A DNA stretch of 64,000 nt from Bacteroidales bacterium (GTDB taxonomy: Bacteria; Bacteroidota; Bacteroidia; Bacteroidales; Lentimicrobiaceae): positions 1-64,000 of the forward strand of contig JAEUTG010000019.1 in the NCBI GenBank assembly GCA_016788045.1. Reading direction: 5' to 3'. This document shows positions 52,733 to 62,227 of this stretch, in pieces. The notes under the pieces were generated by a model that ran no database searches, had not been told where the DNA came from, and saw nothing but the letters and a program-made list of their open reading frames with translations. The translations under genes were made by a program, and so were the position numbers. Numbering within the stretch: position 1 is the first letter of the stretch; every line of letters starts with the position of its first letter.

Positions 52733-52740
52733 CAAAGATA
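52733..52740 (-). promoter_or_regulatory. Putative hflX -7 box
   Basis: Minus-strand TATCTTTG, 27 bases upstream of ATG 52706; no clear -33 element. Confidence 0.5.
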
Positions 52741-52803
52741 GTGTAAATGTCGCACCCCTTGCTGTGTGCTTGTGTTGAAACAAGGTTAGGGAGGTTTAAA
52801 GGT

Positions 52804-53886
52804 TTATTCCTTTGGCGGGTTCATCACGCTGGTCTGAATCTGGATGGACTGCTCATGAACCAGGCGGAGCAATTCGCCCAGAAACCGTGTATCTAACCCG
52901 GCATTTCCGCCTTTGCGGATGCGGTCGGCAAAGAGCTCTTTCCAGCGCTGCAACTGCAGGATGGTGATGTTGTGGGCATATTTATAGCGACCCATTTCCT
53001 CAGCAATCAGCATGCGGCGGGCCAGCAGGCGGATCAGTTCATCATCGATCAGGTCGACCTCGTGCCGCAGTTCTTCAAGGGTGCGTTCAAATTCATGGTT
53101 GCCGGTCTGCCCGCGTAGTATGAGTTTAGCGAGTATCCCGGCCAGGTTTTCCGGACTTACCTGTTGGGCGGCATCGGTAAGGGCCTTGTCGGGATCGGGA
53201 TGGGTTTCGATCATCAGGCCATCCATCTCGAGGTCCATGGCCTGTTGTGCAATCTGCTGAATGAGGCTGCGGTCGCCCCCGATGTGGCTGGGGTCGCACA
53301 GTACAGGTAATCCGGGCATTTGCCGCATCAGGTCGATGGGGATTTCCCACTGGGGGGCATTGCGGTAGATGGATTTACCGAACTGGTGGAATCCCCGGTG
53401 AACGGCGGCCAGGCGGTGTATGCCGTTTTTGTGCAGCCGCTCAATGGCGCCGATCCAGAGTTTGAGGTCGGCATGAACCGGATTCTTTACCAGCACCGGA
53501 ACGTCAACGCCGCTGAGCGCTTCAGAGAGTTCCTGCATGGAGAAGGGATTCACCACGGTGCGTGCGCCGATCCACAGGATATCAATACCCGATTTGAGGG
53601 CATCCTCCACATGGTGAGGCCTGGCCACTTCAACCGTGGTCAGCAGCCGGGTTTCTTCTTTTACCCGTTTCATCCAGCGCAGGCCTTCAGCACCAACTCC
53701 TTCGAACGATCCGGGACGGGTGCGCGGTTTCCAGAGTCCTGCCCTGAACACCTTTACTTCCGGGATGGCTGTCAGGGCTCTGGCGGTGGTCATTACCTGC
53801 TCCTCCGTTTCGGCACTGCAGGGGCCTGCAATCACCAGGGGCCTGGTGTAAGCGGGTATCCAGCGGGAAAGGGGAACAAAATCCAT
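52804..53886 (-). CDS. DAHP synthase/chorismate mutase fusion
   Basis: 360 residues. The N-terminal domain (about 1-265) is a type I-beta DAHP synthase: VIAGPCSAETEEQ, KPRTRPGSFEGVGAEGL, VLCDPSHIGGDR and DGLMIETHPDPD. The C-terminal domain (about 270-355) is an AroQ-type chorismate mutase: LRHEVDLIDDELIRLLARRM and LRLVHEQSIQIQ. Fusions of this order (synthase then mutase) are known in Bacteroidota. They feed aromatic amino acids, with the mutase domain often acting as an allosteric sensor for prephenate or chorismate. A TACTTTTG -7 box (minus, 53904-53911) precedes the ATG by 18 bases. Confidence 0.92.
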   Translation of the reverse strand: MDFVPLSRWIPAYTRPLVIAGPCSAETEEQVMTTARALTAIPEVKVFRAGLWKPRTRPGSFEGVGAEGLRWMKRVKEETRLLTTVEVARPHHVEDALKSGIDILWIGARTVVNPFSMQELSEALSGVDVPVLVKNPVHADLKLWIGAIERLHKNGIHRLAAVHRGFHQFGKSIYRNAPQWEIPIDLMRQMPGLPVLCDPSHIGGDRSLIQQIAQQAMDLEMDGLMIETHPDPDKALTDAAQQVSPENLAGILAKLILRGQTGNHEFERTLEELRHEVDLIDDELIRLLARRMLIAEEMGRYKYAHNITILQLQRWKELFADRIRKGGNAGLDTRFLGELLRLVHEQSIQIQTSVMNPPKE

Positions 53887-54735
53887 GGTTCAATGCGTTT
53901 TTGCAAAAGTAGTAATTCCGGCCGTGTTGCACGGTCGAATTCGGGATGCCAGGTTGAGGAAAATTGAATAAACAACACATCAGGTTAAATGTTGTGGAGT
54001 GCAGACCGCAGACCGACGGATTTTCGGGGGAAATGGGATTCTTCACTTTACGCCCCCCGCTTTCTTCGGGGCAGGCCTTCGGAGCTGAGGTCCTGAATGC
54101 CGGGCAGCCGACGTATAACGGAATGCCCGGAATGGAATTTGTTGATCAGTTGGCGAATTTCATTGACCACGTTACGCCCCTCCGGGGCTGGGGGATCGGT
54201 TGTGATTCCGCTGAGCTATCAACCTTACGCCCCTCCGGGGCTGAGGTCTAAAATTGCGGGTAGCCGACGTTCAATAAAATGCCCGGATGGGAATCGATGA
54301 TCCGTTTATGCATGATGTTATGTACGTGACGCCCCCTCCTGGGTTTTCTGGTGCTTTTAGCTGTTAACCCGACACGATATCAGGGTTGAGTTACCTTTTA
54401 TGACTCTCCACAATAATGGAAATCACTTGTCAGAAGAATTGATGCCCCGGAGAGGCGCAAGGTTGATAGAAACCCAATCCATACAGGCCTCCGGGACTGT
54501 TGGTATTGTTTGTCAATGGGCTGTGCCCGGCAAATGTCCCGTCTGGGACAGCCTATGGGTAGATGAGGGAATCAACGCCATAAAAAAGTCCCGTCAGGGA
54601 CGAAACCAAATGCTAAGGAAGAGCGATAAAGCTCACCATAACCGCCTGCCGGAATTTTTGTATTTTTGCCGCCTGGTTCGCTCACAAACACGGACCACAA
54701 TCAACGGTTCAGAAACTCAATGCTAAAATTTTATA
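53887..54735. other. Intergenic region rich in GC hairpins and repeats
   Basis: 849 bases with no supported gene. It holds two kinds of dispersed repeat described in the next entry, further fragments such as GTCCCGTCTGGGAC (near 54537) and GTCCCGTCAGGGACG (near 54588), and a good -7 box TATTTTTG (54661-54668) for asnS, 68 bases before its ATG. Small ORFs in it are repeat read-through. Confidence 0.6.
54099..54291. repeat. GC-rich intergenic repeat cluster
   Basis: TTACGCCCCTCCGGGGCTG occurs at 54172-54190 and, exactly, at 54225-54243; its core CCCCTCCGGGG is a hairpin. A second element of about 37 bases, starting GCCGGGCAGCCGACGT and ending AATGCCCGGA, is at 54099-54135 and, with a few changes, at 54255-54291; its ends are complementary (GCCGGGCA/TGCCCGG). 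The two kinds alternate, so the block is itself partly duplicated. Confidence 0.85.
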
Positions 54736-56142
54736 ATGGAATCGCTCAAACGGATTAAAATTGCTGATGTACTCCGCAACTGGCAGGCCATAGGTGCCGG
54801 AAACACGATTAACCTCAAGGGATGGGTGCGTACCAAGCGGGGCAATAAGAATGTTGCGTTTATCGCGCTCAACGACGGATCCATCATCCACAGCATTCAG
54901 GTTGTTGCCGATCTCAGCCTGTTTGATGAATCGGTGATGAAGCTCATCACCACAGGCTCGTGCATTTCGGTAAACGGGGTGCTGGTTGAATCGCCCGGCC
55001 AGGGTCAGGCGGTTGAGGTGCAGGCCAGGGAGATAGAAGTATACGGAACGGCCGATGCCGAAACCTATCCCCTGCAGAAGAAGGGCCACACCCTCGAGTT
55101 TCTGCGTGAGATCGCCCACCTGAGGCCCCGCACCAACACTTTCGGGGCTGTTCTGCGTGTGCGTCATGCCATGGCTTTCGCGATTCACAAGTATTTCAAC
55201 GATCACGGTTTTTATTACCTCCATACCCCCATCATAACCGGTTCGGATGCTGAAGGGGCTGGCGCCATGTTCAGGGTAACCACCCTGGATGCCAAAAATC
55301 CGCCGCTCACCGAAACCGGAGAGGTAGACTACACGCAGGACTTTTTCGGGAAGGCTACCAACCTCACCGTATCGGGTCAGCTTGAAGGGGAACTCGGAGC
55401 CATGGCGTTGTCGAACATCTACACCTTCGGACCGACCTTCAGAGCTGAGAATTCAAACACGCCCCGTCACCTGGCCGAATTCTGGATGATAGAACCCGAG
55501 ATGGCCTTTTACGACATTACCGACAACATGGACCTGGCCGAGGATTTCCTGAAGTACCTGGTGAATTATGCCCTTGAAAACTGCTACGACGACCTTGAGT
55601 TCCTCAACAAGATGTACGACAATGAGCTGATTGAGCGTCTTAGGTTTGTGGTTAACAACGATTTCAAACGCCTCACTTACACCGAAGCCATTGAAATACT
55701 GAAGGCATCGGGCCAGAAGTTCGAGTTTCCGGTTGACTGGGGCACCGACCTGCAGAGTGAGCATGAGCGTTATCTGGTAGAGAAGCATTTTGAGCGTCCG
55801 GTTATTCTGACCGATTATCCGGCGCACATCAAGGCGTTCTACATGAAACAGAACGATGATGGCAAAACCGTTCGGGCCATGGATGTGCTTTTCCCGCGCA
55901 TCGGCGAGATTATCGGCGGTTCGCAGCGCGAGGAGGTGCTTGAGAAACTGGTGCGACGGTGTCATGAGATGCACATCCCCGAGAAGGACATCTGGTGGTA
56001 CCTCGATACCCGCCGCTACGGAACAGCGCCTCATGCAGGATTCGGGCTGGGGTTTGAGCGGCTGATTCTGTTTGTAACCGGGATGGCCAACATCCGCGAC
56101 GTGATTCCTTTCCCGCGGACACCACAAAACGCAGAATTTTAA
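54736..56142 (+). CDS. asnS: Asparagine-tRNA ligase
   Basis: A 468-residue class IIb synthetase. The N-terminal OB-fold anticodon-binding domain (about 10-120; [23 protein letters not shown]) is followed by the catalytic domain with motif 2 [25 protein letters not shown] split at convenient lengths and motif 3 [15 protein letters not shown] near the end. AspRS and AsnRS are close; the '[13 protein letters not shown]' segment and [17 protein letters not shown] favour AsnRS. It is the first gene of a run that also holds rpoN and the oligopeptidase. Confidence 0.94.
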   Translation: MESLKRIKIADVLRNWQAIGAGNTINLKGWVRTKRGNKNVAFIALNDGSIIHSIQVVADLSLFDESVMKLITTGSCISVNGVLVESPGQGQAVEVQAREIEVYGTADAETYPLQKKGHTLEFLREIAHLRPRTNTFGAVLRVRHAMAFAIHKYFNDHGFYYLHTPIITGSDAEGAGAMFRVTTLDAKNPPLTETGEVDYTQDFFGKATNLTVSGQLEGELGAMALSNIYTFGPTFRAENSNTPRHLAEFWMIEPEMAFYDITDNMDLAEDFLKYLVNYALENCYDDLEFLNKMYDNELIERLRFVVNNDFKRLTYTEAIEILKASGQKFEFPVDWGTDLQSEHERYLVEKHFERPVILTDYPAHIKAFYMKQNDDGKTVRAMDVLFPRIGEIIGGSQREEVLEKLVRRCHEMHIPEKDIWWYLDTRRYGTAPHAGFGLGFERLILFVTGMANIRDVIPFPRTPQNAEF

Positions 56143-56308
56143 GAATTTACACTGTTTTCATGAAGCATTGGCTACAAACCCCGTAAAAAACTGCGGGTGA
56201 GTTTAATGTGGTCTGCGCTCAATAAAGCCGTAAAAAAATCGTTTTTTATCTGATTGGAATTTTGTAACTTGGTACTATCTTAGCACCGGTTTTAACGACA
56301 ACTTTCTT

Positions 56309-57775
56309 ATGTTAAGTCAGAAACTTCAGCAGAAATTATTGCAGAAACTGTCACCGCAACAGATTCTGCTGATGAAGTTGTTGCAGATACCGTCGATAGC
56401 GCTGGAGCAGCGCATCAAGCAGGAGATTGAAGAAAATCCGGCGCTCGAAGACTTCAGTGATCCCGAATCTCCGGGCGATACTGCCGAACAACTGCCCGAA
56501 ACCGAGCCCGATCCGGTAGAAGAGCTCGACAAAGAGCGCGATGACTTCGACATTACCGATTACCTCGACGATGACGATATCCCGGCCTACCGGCTGAATT
56601 CGAACAACAGCAGTGCCGATGATGAGCACCGCGACATTCCCTACGCATCGGGTGTGAGTTTTCACGAAATGCTTATCTCCCAGCTGGGTTTGCGCAAACT
56701 TGATGAGCGACAGGTTCAGATTGCTACCTACATCATCGGAAACCTGGATGATGCCGGATACCTAAACCGCAATCTGAATGCGATGGTCGATGACCTGGCC
56801 TTTACACAGAACATCACCACCACTCCCGCAGAATTGAACGAGATGCTCAGGGTGGTGCAGGAATTTGATCCGCCGGGGGTTGGCGCCCGCGACCTGCGCG
56901 AATGCCTGCTGATTCAGTTGCGAAGGTTCGATCCTCAGACTGCTGCCACCCGCCTGGCCATTCACCTGATCGAACGCTATTTTGAGGAGCTTTCTAAAAA
57001 GCATTACGACAAGATCGCCAAAAAAGCGAGGGTATCGGAAGAGGAATTAAGGGAAGCTGTAAACGAAATTCTCAAACTGAACCCCAAACCCGGGAATTCA
57101 GTTGGTGAAACCAGCCGTCCGAACCACACCATCATGCCCGATTTTTTTATCTACAGCAAAGATGGTGATCTTGAACTGCAGATCAACTCGCGCAATATGC
57201 CCGAGCTCAGGCTGAGCCGGACTTATGTGGATATGCTGGAGGCTTATTCAGAGAGCAAATCGAAAAGCAGCAGCCAGAAAGAGGCGGTAATGTTCATCCG
57301 GCAGAAGATTGACTCGGCGAAATGGTTTATCGATGCCATCAAACAACGGCAGAACACCCTTCAGGTGACCATGGAAGCCATCATGCAATACCAGCATGAA
57401 TACTTTCTCACCGGCGACGAAACCAAACTGAGGCCGATGATCCTGAAAGATATAGCCGAAATTGTCGGCCTCGATATCTCAACGGTTTCACGCGTAGCCA
57501 ACTCAAAATATGTTCAGACCCCTTACGGGACCTTTCTGCTGAAAAGTTTCTTTTCCGAATCCATGTCTACAGATTCGGGTGAGGAGGTGTCAACCCGGGA
57601 GATCAAGAAAATTCTTTCCGATTGTATCGAAGCCGAAGAAAAGGGCAAACCCCTTACCGATGAGCAGCTTACCGACATCCTCAAAGAAAAGGGTTACAAC
57701 ATTGCCCGCCGCACCGTGGCCAAATACCGTGAACAGCTCAACATTCCCGTGGCCAGGCTCAGAAAAGAATTGTAA
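56309..57775 (+). CDS. rpoN: RNA polymerase sigma-54 factor
   Basis: A 488-residue RpoN. Region I is the Gln/Leu-rich N-terminus (SQKLQQKLLQKLSPQQILLMKLLQ), region II is acidic (56-100 approx.), and region III carries the core-binding and DNA-binding parts, with DIAEIVGLDISTVSRVANSKYVQTPYG and the RpoN box ARRTVAKYR (466-474). It recognises -24/-12 promoters and needs an ATP-driven activator. No enhancer-binding protein is next to it. Length and motifs are normal. Confidence 0.97.
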   Translation: MLSQKLQQKLLQKLSPQQILLMKLLQIPSIALEQRIKQEIEENPALEDFSDPESPGDTAEQLPETEPDPVEELDKERDDFDITDYLDDDDIPAYRLNSNNSSADDEHRDIPYASGVSFHEMLISQLGLRKLDERQVQIATYIIGNLDDAGYLNRNLNAMVDDLAFTQNITTTPAELNEMLRVVQEFDPPGVGARDLRECLLIQLRRFDPQTAATRLAIHLIERYFEELSKKHYDKIAKKARVSEEELREAVNEILKLNPKPGNSVGETSRPNHTIMPDFFIYSKDGDLELQINSRNMPELRLSRTYVDMLEAYSESKSKSSSQKEAVMFIRQKIDSAKWFIDAIKQRQNTLQVTMEAIMQYQHEYFLTGDETKLRPMILKDIAEIVGLDISTVSRVANSKYVQTPYGTFLLKSFFSESMSTDSGEEVSTREIKKILSDCIEAEEKGKPLTDEQLTDILKEKGYNIARRTVAKYREQLNIPVARLRKEL

Positions 57776-57899
57776 AGGTCTTCCTTCATGAAATCGATGC
57801 GCCCCTGTTTCCCTGATTTCAACGGCTTCAGCTGAACTTTTTCCGACCCTGGTACCGGTCTTTTTTTACTTTTATCACAGGAATTTAAAACGCCCTTTT

Positions 57900-60050
57900 A
57901 TGTATTTATCCTCAAGATTGCTCCCGGCTCTGGCATTTGCCCTGGGATTAACAGCATGTAACAACACAATCCAGGAAACCGTGAAAACAACCCGGCAAAG
58001 TGATTATCCTGCCCCTCCGGTAGCTGCCATAAAACCGGTAACTTTCAACGAGTTCGGCAACCAACGCGTTGATAATTACTTCTGGCTGAAAGAAAAAAAC
58101 AATCCTGAGGTGATCAGTTATCTGCAGGCTGAGAATGCCTATTGCGACACTGTTATGAAGTCGACCCTTGGCTTACAGGAGAAGATATTCTCTGAAATGA
58201 AGGGACGGATCAAGGAGACTGATGAGACAGTTCCCCAGCTTGACAACGGATATTACTACTATTCACGAACCGAAGAGGGAAAACAATACCGCATTTACTG
58301 CAGGAAGAAAGGCAGAATGGCTTCACCCGAGGAGGTGATGTTTGATGTGAATGCAATGGCTGCGTCGAAACCCGCCATGATCTTTGCAGGATTCGACGTG
58401 AGTACCGACAATACGCTCGCGGCTTACCTGTACAATGAAACCGGTTCCTATGCTGAGTTCACCCTGAAGGTGAGGGACCTTTCAACAGGAGCCGACCTGC
58501 CCCTGAGCATCGACAGGGTGCAGGGTTTTGCCTGGGCCAACGACAACAAAACCCTTTTCTACACCGAAGGCAACGATGCCCTCAGATCGTGGAGGGTATA
58601 CCGCCTCGATATTTTCTCGGGCAAACCGGCCGAACTGGTCTTTGAAGAACCTGATGAGCAATTCATTGTCGGGGTACACAAGAGCAAGACCACCGATTTT
58701 CTGTTCATCACCAGCAGCAGTTTCACCACCTCCGAGTATTTATGGCTTCCGGCCAGTCAGCCGCAGGGTAAGTTTCAGGTGTTCCTGCCGAGGGTGAAGG
58801 ATGTGGAATACCATGTATATCACCACAAGCAGAAGTTTTTCATTCAGTACAAAGACAAGGAGCACCTCAATTCTATGGTGTATGAAGCACCGCTCAGTGG
58901 TTATGAAAACAGGAGCACCTGGAAGGTCTTTATCCCCCACAACAAGGAAGAAAAAATTGAAGGGCTGGATGTATTTAAAGACTACCTGGCCACTGAAATC
59001 CGGAAAAACGGGCTGGTGGAGATCAATATAATAGGACTTGCCGATGGCAGGAAACAGACCATCAGCTTTCCCGAACCGGTGTATACAGCCTATACAAGCG
59101 GAACTCCTGAGTATACGTCAACATTGCTGCGCTATGGTTATACCTCACTCAACCGGCCGACCAGTGTTTTTGATTACGATATGACCACTGGCAAAAGCAC
59201 CCTGCTGAAGCAGCAGGAGATTCCGGGAGGTTTCAATCCCGATGATTACACGGTAGAGCGTATCTGGGCGACGGCCGGAGATGGGGCCAGCATTCCGGTA
59301 TCGGTTGTTTACAGAAAATCGCTTAAAAAAGATGGCAGCAATCCCGCCCTGCTTTATTCATACGGTTCTTACGGGGCCAGCTCGGATGCTTACTTTATTT
59401 CGAGCTTCTACAGCCTCATTGACCGTGGCTTCGTCTTTGCCATTGCCCAAATCAGGGGAGGCAGCGATATGGGTGAGCAGTGGTATGAAGATGGCAAGCT
59501 GCTGAATAAGAAAAATACGTTTACCGATTTCATTGCCTGTGCTGAGAAACTGAACAAGGATAAATACACCAGCCCTGACAAACTGGCTATCATGGGAGGC
59601 AGTGCCGGTGGATTGCTGGTGGGTGCGGTAGCCAATATGCGTCCCGATCTCTTCAATACGGTTGTAGCACAGGTGCCCTTTGTGGATGTGATCAACACCA
59701 TGCTCGACACCTCACTTCCGCTCACCACCCAGGAATATGAGGAATGGGGTAACCCGAATATTGAAGAGTATTACCGCTACATGCTTTCCTATTCACCCTA
59801 CGACAACATCAAGGCGCAGAACTATCCCAATATGCTGGTAACAGCCGGATTGAACGATTCTCAGGTCGGATATCACGAACCAGCCAAGTTTGTTGCCAAA
59901 CTGAGGGCCCTGAAAACCGATGATAACCTCCTGCTGCTGAAAACAAATATGGAATCCGGACACGGAGGTGCTACCGGCCGTTTCGATGCACTCAGGGAAA
60001 CCGCGTTTGAAGTAAGCTTTATCCTGAACAGGGTCGGAATTGCGGAATAG
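57900..60050 (+). CDS. Prolyl oligopeptidase-family lipoprotein (S9A)
   Basis: 716 residues with a lipoprotein signal (LGLTACNN, Cys20). An N-terminal seven-bladed propeller (about 40-420) is followed by an alpha/beta-hydrolase domain with the nucleophile in GGSAGGLL (Ser568), the acid in AGLNDSQVGYHEP and the base in MESGHGG. This matches oligopeptidase B/prolyl oligopeptidase (S9A) proteins that cut short peptides, here anchored in the envelope. Specificity for Pro or basic residues is not clear from the motifs. Confidence 0.92.
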   Translation: MYLSSRLLPALAFALGLTACNNTIQETVKTTRQSDYPAPPVAAIKPVTFNEFGNQRVDNYFWLKEKNNPEVISYLQAENAYCDTVMKSTLGLQEKIFSEMKGRIKETDETVPQLDNGYYYYSRTEEGKQYRIYCRKKGRMASPEEVMFDVNAMAASKPAMIFAGFDVSTDNTLAAYLYNETGSYAEFTLKVRDLSTGADLPLSIDRVQGFAWANDNKTLFYTEGNDALRSWRVYRLDIFSGKPAELVFEEPDEQFIVGVHKSKTTDFLFITSSSFTTSEYLWLPASQPQGKFQVFLPRVKDVEYHVYHHKQKFFIQYKDKEHLNSMVYEAPLSGYENRSTWKVFIPHNKEEKIEGLDVFKDYLATEIRKNGLVEINIIGLADGRKQTISFPEPVYTAYTSGTPEYTSTLLRYGYTSLNRPTSVFDYDMTTGKSTLLKQQEIPGGFNPDDYTVERIWATAGDGASIPVSVVYRKSLKKDGSNPALLYSYGSYGASSDAYFISSFYSLIDRGFVFAIAQIRGGSDMGEQWYEDGKLLNKKNTFTDFIACAEKLNKDKYTSPDKLAIMGGSAGGLLVGAVANMRPDLFNTVVAQVPFVDVINTMLDTSLPLTTQEYEEWGNPNIEEYYRYMLSYSPYDNIKAQNYPNMLVTAGLNDSQVGYHEPAKFVAKLRALKTDDNLLLLKTNMESGHGGATGRFDALRETAFEVSFILNRVGIAE

Positions 60051-60268
60051 TTAACAATCTGTAATTCAGTATCATAACATTGATCTCAGGTTTACCTGAT
60101 GACCTTTTCTCTTGTTTGTAATTACCAGTCTGCCGGAATACCGGGGCTGATTAGTGGCTGCACGGCTGCATTCAAAGGCTGTTTTCATTGCTTAATTTGA
60201 AAATTCAGGGGCCTCTGATCAGTTACCTTTAACAATTCTGTTGATTATAAAGTATAACAGAATAAACT

Positions 60269-61009
60269 ATGGGTAATAAGAGAGCCCTGGAAAAGTCACA
60301 GAAAGCCAAGGCCGGGAAGAGACTGATACCGGGAATACATAACTTTTGCGACCGCTGGTGCGACCGCTGCACATTGACTGACCGGTGCAGTATTTTTGCT
60401 TTTGGAAAGGAGGAAGAACGGATTCTTTCTGAAGGCAGGGAGGCCGGGTCAGAAATGACAGGTTTTGTCGGAACAATGCTCAAAGATGCTTTACGGCTGC
60501 TGAATGACCTGGCACTTGAACACGGGCTGGAGAACAACCCATTTGCAGATAACCATGAAACAGATGTTCTTGAGGAACAGGATCACTATCTTTTACGCAC
60601 TGCCGACGATCATGCCGACTGGATGCAGAAGTGGACAGACAGGAACAATCTGCGGATAAGCAGTATATTATCGACCCTTGAAGAGACATCCGGAGAGAAT
60701 TACATGCTCCTTAAGGATGCTGTGGAAGTGCTCAGATGGTATATGAACTTTATCGTAGTCAAGTTTTCGAGGGCTTTGTACAGCGGTGATACAGCACAGG
60801 GTGCCCTGTCCGACTCGCTGGGCTCTGCAAAGATTGCCCTGATTGCAGTGGACCGTTCCATTGAATCGCTCAGGGTTTTGCAGAAGTTTATTTCCGATGA
60901 TTCCGGTGAATTGAAAAAGGGTATCGGAAGGCTGGAAAGGATCAGGAAAAGGGCGCTGAAGGAATTTCCCGGAGTGATGGAATTTAAGCGGCCGGGTTTC
61001 GACTTTTAA
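60269..61009 (+). CDS. Cys-cluster helical protein of unknown function
   Basis: I do not recognise it. 246 residues, no signal peptide. A basic N-terminus leads to a tight Cys set Cys27-x3-Cys31-x2-Cys34-x5-Cys40 (NFCDRWCDRCTLTDRC) that could bind zinc or an Fe-S cluster; the rest is predicted almost all helical, with a long region starting near residue 65 and a His/Asp patch ADDHADWMQKW. It stands alone, 219 bases after the oligopeptidase, with no partner. Confidence 0.75.
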   Translation: MGNKRALEKSQKAKAGKRLIPGIHNFCDRWCDRCTLTDRCSIFAFGKEEERILSEGREAGSEMTGFVGTMLKDALRLLNDLALEHGLENNPFADNHETDVLEEQDHYLLRTADDHADWMQKWTDRNNLRISSILSTLEETSGENYMLLKDAVEVLRWYMNFIVVKFSRALYSGDTAQGALSDSLGSAKIALIAVDRSIESLRVLQKFISDDSGELKKGIGRLERIRKRALKEFPGVMEFKRPGFDF

Positions 61010-61055
61010 ACCCGTTTTCCGGGTAAAATCAGCTTTGGTTTATCGTTTTTTCATA

Positions 61056-61118
61056 GCGCCGGATAATCAGACACAAGCGCCTGATAACTGATTGCAGGCG
61101 TCTGATAATTATCCTGAA
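61056..61118. repeat. Three 21-bp direct repeats
   Basis: Units begin at 61056, 61077 and 61098 with the shared core GCG-YC-KGATAA: GCGCCGGATAATCAGA, GCGCCTGATAACTGAT and GCGTCTGATAATTATC. The 21-base spacing places the cores on one face of the helix. They lie between the Cys-cluster gene and the small gene at 61173. Confidence 0.75.
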
Positions 61119-61172
61119 ATTTCTGCGTTATTTTATCAACCTTTGTATAACAGGTCGGCAAAATTTCAGAAA

Positions 61173-61385
61173 ATGCTCAGTTATTTTAAAGAAAAACTCC
61201 TGAAAGTCAGCTTCGACAAAGAGCAGTTCAACAGCGAGCTCAGTAAATGCCGTCGCTGGCTGACCAATGAGGAATACAGGCTTCTGATCGACTGGGCAAG
61301 GTCGGATATTGCTGTTTATTCAGAAGAGGCATCCGGCATCTCAGGGTCTGAAATACGTGAAAAACAAGCCGACAGCGTGCTTTAA
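61173..61385 (+). CDS. Small helical protein of unknown function
   Basis: From ATG 61173 (MLSYFKEKLLKVSFDKEQFNSEL) 70 residues, a helical pattern with a WLTNEEYRLLIDWA segment, no membrane or signal. A longer frame reaches 61092 but would begin inside the 21-bp repeats. I do not recognise the family and it may not be a gene; the codon pattern and lack of shadow frames are in its favour. Confidence 0.45.
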   Translation: MLSYFKEKLLKVSFDKEQFNSELSKCRRWLTNEEYRLLIDWARSDIAVYSEEASGISGSEIREKQADSVL

Positions 61386-61440
61386 AGTCTCCATTTCTGT
61401 TCAGTCTGTTTACTCCTGCAGCCGATGTTTGAATCCGGCA

Positions 61441-61471
61441 TTTGATTGCGTACCTAAAAGGCCTATCTTTG
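61441..61471 (+). promoter_or_regulatory. Promoter of the barrel protein gene
   Basis: -33 TTTG (61441-61444) and -7 TATCTTTG (61464-61471) with a 19-base spacer, an exact match to the Bacteroidota consensus. The predicted start of transcription is near 61477, about 62 bases before ATG 61539. Confidence 0.78.
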
Positions 61472-61538
61472 TGCCAGGCATCTCTGCTGATCACCTGCAA
61501 AATGGTCCGCCTGTTTTACGGTCTAAAAAATTCCAGCA

Positions 61539-62225
61539 ATGAAACGAGCAATCATCTTTTTATTCTCTTTTACATTGATTTCATCCAGCCTCCTGGCTCA
61601 GGAATCATCAGATGACAAATTTCTCAGGAAGTTCTCAACCGGTATCGACATCATCAATGATTTTGTGATGGACGCCCCTGACGGGATTGAGTTCAGGTCA
61701 TTCAACCCCGGGGTGAATGTATATGGGTTGTATACTTTTCCGATCAATGAAAGCAATTTTGCTTTTGCCCTCGGAGCCGGGCTGGGAATGCACAACCTGC
61801 ACAGCAATGGCTTGCTGAGTGATACTGCCGGCGTATCCTTTTTTACAAAATTTCCCGAAAAGGATGAGAACGACAACAGCATCAGCTACAAAAAAAACAA
61901 GCTGGCATTAACATACCTTGACTTCCCCTTTGAGTTGAGGTTTAAAAGCGACAATGGCATCCGGTTTGCGATAGGCTTTAAAATCGGTGTACTGCTCAAT
62001 GCCCATACCAAATTTAAAGGCGATGACCCGGTTGACGGAGACAACATAAAAATCAAAGAAAGCGCACTGCCCAATTTCCAGTCGTGGAGATTCGGTCCCA
62101 GTGTTCAGATCGGCTATAAATGGGTAAATCTGACCGGATTTTATTCCACCACCCGCATTTTCGAGGAGAATGTAGGACCTGAAATCTTCCCCGTTTCAGT
62201 CGGAATTGCGCTGCGCCCCTTCTGA
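61539..62225 (+). CDS. Outer membrane beta-barrel protein, PorT-like
   Basis: 228 residues with a signal peptide (about 1-20, LISSSLLAQ) and alternating strands that end in a terminal aromatic (GIALRPF), as expected for an assembled outer membrane barrel. The LALTYLDFPFELRFKSDNGIRFAIGFKIG part resembles 'PorT family/outer membrane protein beta-barrel' proteins, where 'YLEIPL.LK' strands are typical. No gliding or Por neighbours are seen, so the name is only descriptive. Confidence 0.78.
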   Translation: MKRAIIFLFSFTLISSSLLAQESSDDKFLRKFSTGIDIINDFVMDAPDGIEFRSFNPGVNVYGLYTFPINESNFAFALGAGLGMHNLHSNGLLSDTAGVSFFTKFPEKDENDNSISYKKNKLALTYLDFPFELRFKSDNGIRFAIGFKIGVLLNAHTKFKGDDPVDGDNIKIKESALPNFQSWRFGPSVQIGYKWVNLTGFYSTTRIFEENVGPEIFPVSVGIALRPF

Positions 62226-62227
62226 TA

